DNA from: an uncultured Allobaculum sp.
Lineage (GTDB): Bacteria > Bacillota_I > Bacilli_A > Erysipelotrichales > Erysipelotrichaceae
Reading direction: 5' to 3'
Length of the DNA stretch: 13,637 bases
Assembly (NCBI GenBank): GCA_910579655.1
Contig: CAJTVE010000072.1
Coordinates: 1 to 13,637, forward strand
Shown here: piece after piece, positions 13,528 through 13,637 of the stretch
How the letters are laid out: the number at the start of each line of letters is the position of its first letter
Position numbering within the stretch: the first letter of the stretch is position 1
Position numbers and translations under genes: made by a program
Notes under the pieces: model-generated
The model's database searches: none
What the model saw: the letters and a program-made list of their open reading frames with translations, nothing else
Told to the model about the DNA's origin: nothing

Positions 13528-13556
13528 TTGACTTCTGGATCTGCTGATGATAAGAT
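13528..13556 (+). promoter_or_regulatory. rRNA operon promoter P2
   Basis: TTGACT (13528-13533), exactly 17 bases, TAAGAT (13551-13556), with an AT-rich upstream stretch. It is followed by the pre-16S leader. The near-consensus boxes and position fit the main rRNA promoter of the next rrn operon. Confidence 0.85.
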
Positions 13557-13562
13557 AAACAA

Positions 13563-13637
13563 GCCTTGTGAGGGAAATTGATTCACTCACAAACAGATGG
13601 CTCTTTGAAAACTCTGATTACAGACAATTCAATATTC
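13563..13637 (+). other. Pre-16S rRNA leader with boxA-like element (16S lies beyond the window)
   Basis: After P2 come a 7-bp hairpin TTGTGAG/CTCACAA (13566-13592) and GGCTCTTTGAAAACT (13599-13613). The latter matches the boxA antitermination element and the CTTTGAAAACT sequence usually found before Bacillota 16S genes. The mature 16S is expected shortly after 13637 but is not included. Confidence 0.8.

Overview
The window is most likely the whole stretch between two co-directional rRNA operons of a Bacillota (Firmicutes) bacterium. It opens inside the 3' half of a 5S rRNA gene followed by its terminator. It ends with tandem rRNA-type promoters and a boxA-like pre-16S leader, just short of where a 16S gene should begin. 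The moderate GC content, strong AGGAG-type ribosome binding sites, BlaI/M56 pair, ECF-type vitamin transporter subunit and Fe-S aldo/keto reductase all fit an anaerobic gut-type Bacillota. An Erysipelotrichia-like or clostridial host is my guess only.

Left part (1-2600): 5S rRNA and terminator, then a BlaI/MecI-type repressor gene preceded by two TACA/TGTA dyad operators, and a tightly linked M56 (BlaR1-type) membrane metalloprotease. This is a complete sensor/repressor pair with no beta-lactamase or other obvious target beside it.

Middle part (2600-9130), all on the plus strand: an aldo/keto reductase with two C-terminal 4Fe-4S motifs, whose promoter is followed by a roughly 193-nt stretch with nested complementary segments (candidate leader RNA or miniature element); a MarR regulator with a palindromic operator at its own predicted start site, followed by a MATE exporter; a GNAT N-acetyltransferase; a perfect 40-nt palindrome; and a FUSC/aromatic-acid-exporter-like membrane protein. 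Two of these units are exporters, which suggests a xenobiotic or metabolite-stress theme.

Right part (9130-13640): a thioredoxin-reductase-like flavoprotein whose redox CxxC is replaced by N-A-P-R, followed by overlapping alternative hairpins and a terminator; an unrecognised acidic 106-residue protein; and then, on the minus strand, a probable three-gene unit reading ECF transporter S component, uridine-kinase-like P-loop kinase (1-base overlap), and DUF362 protein. That unit starts from a very good sigma-A-type promoter at 13169-13197 and ends at a bidirectional terminator shared with the 106-residue gene. It diverges from the rRNA promoters at the right edge.

No insertion sequence, CRISPR array, tRNA or phage gene was seen. 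The items I find most worth following up are the CxxC-less thioredoxin-reductase homologue, the coupled S-component/kinase pair, and the structured region ahead of the aldo/keto reductase.
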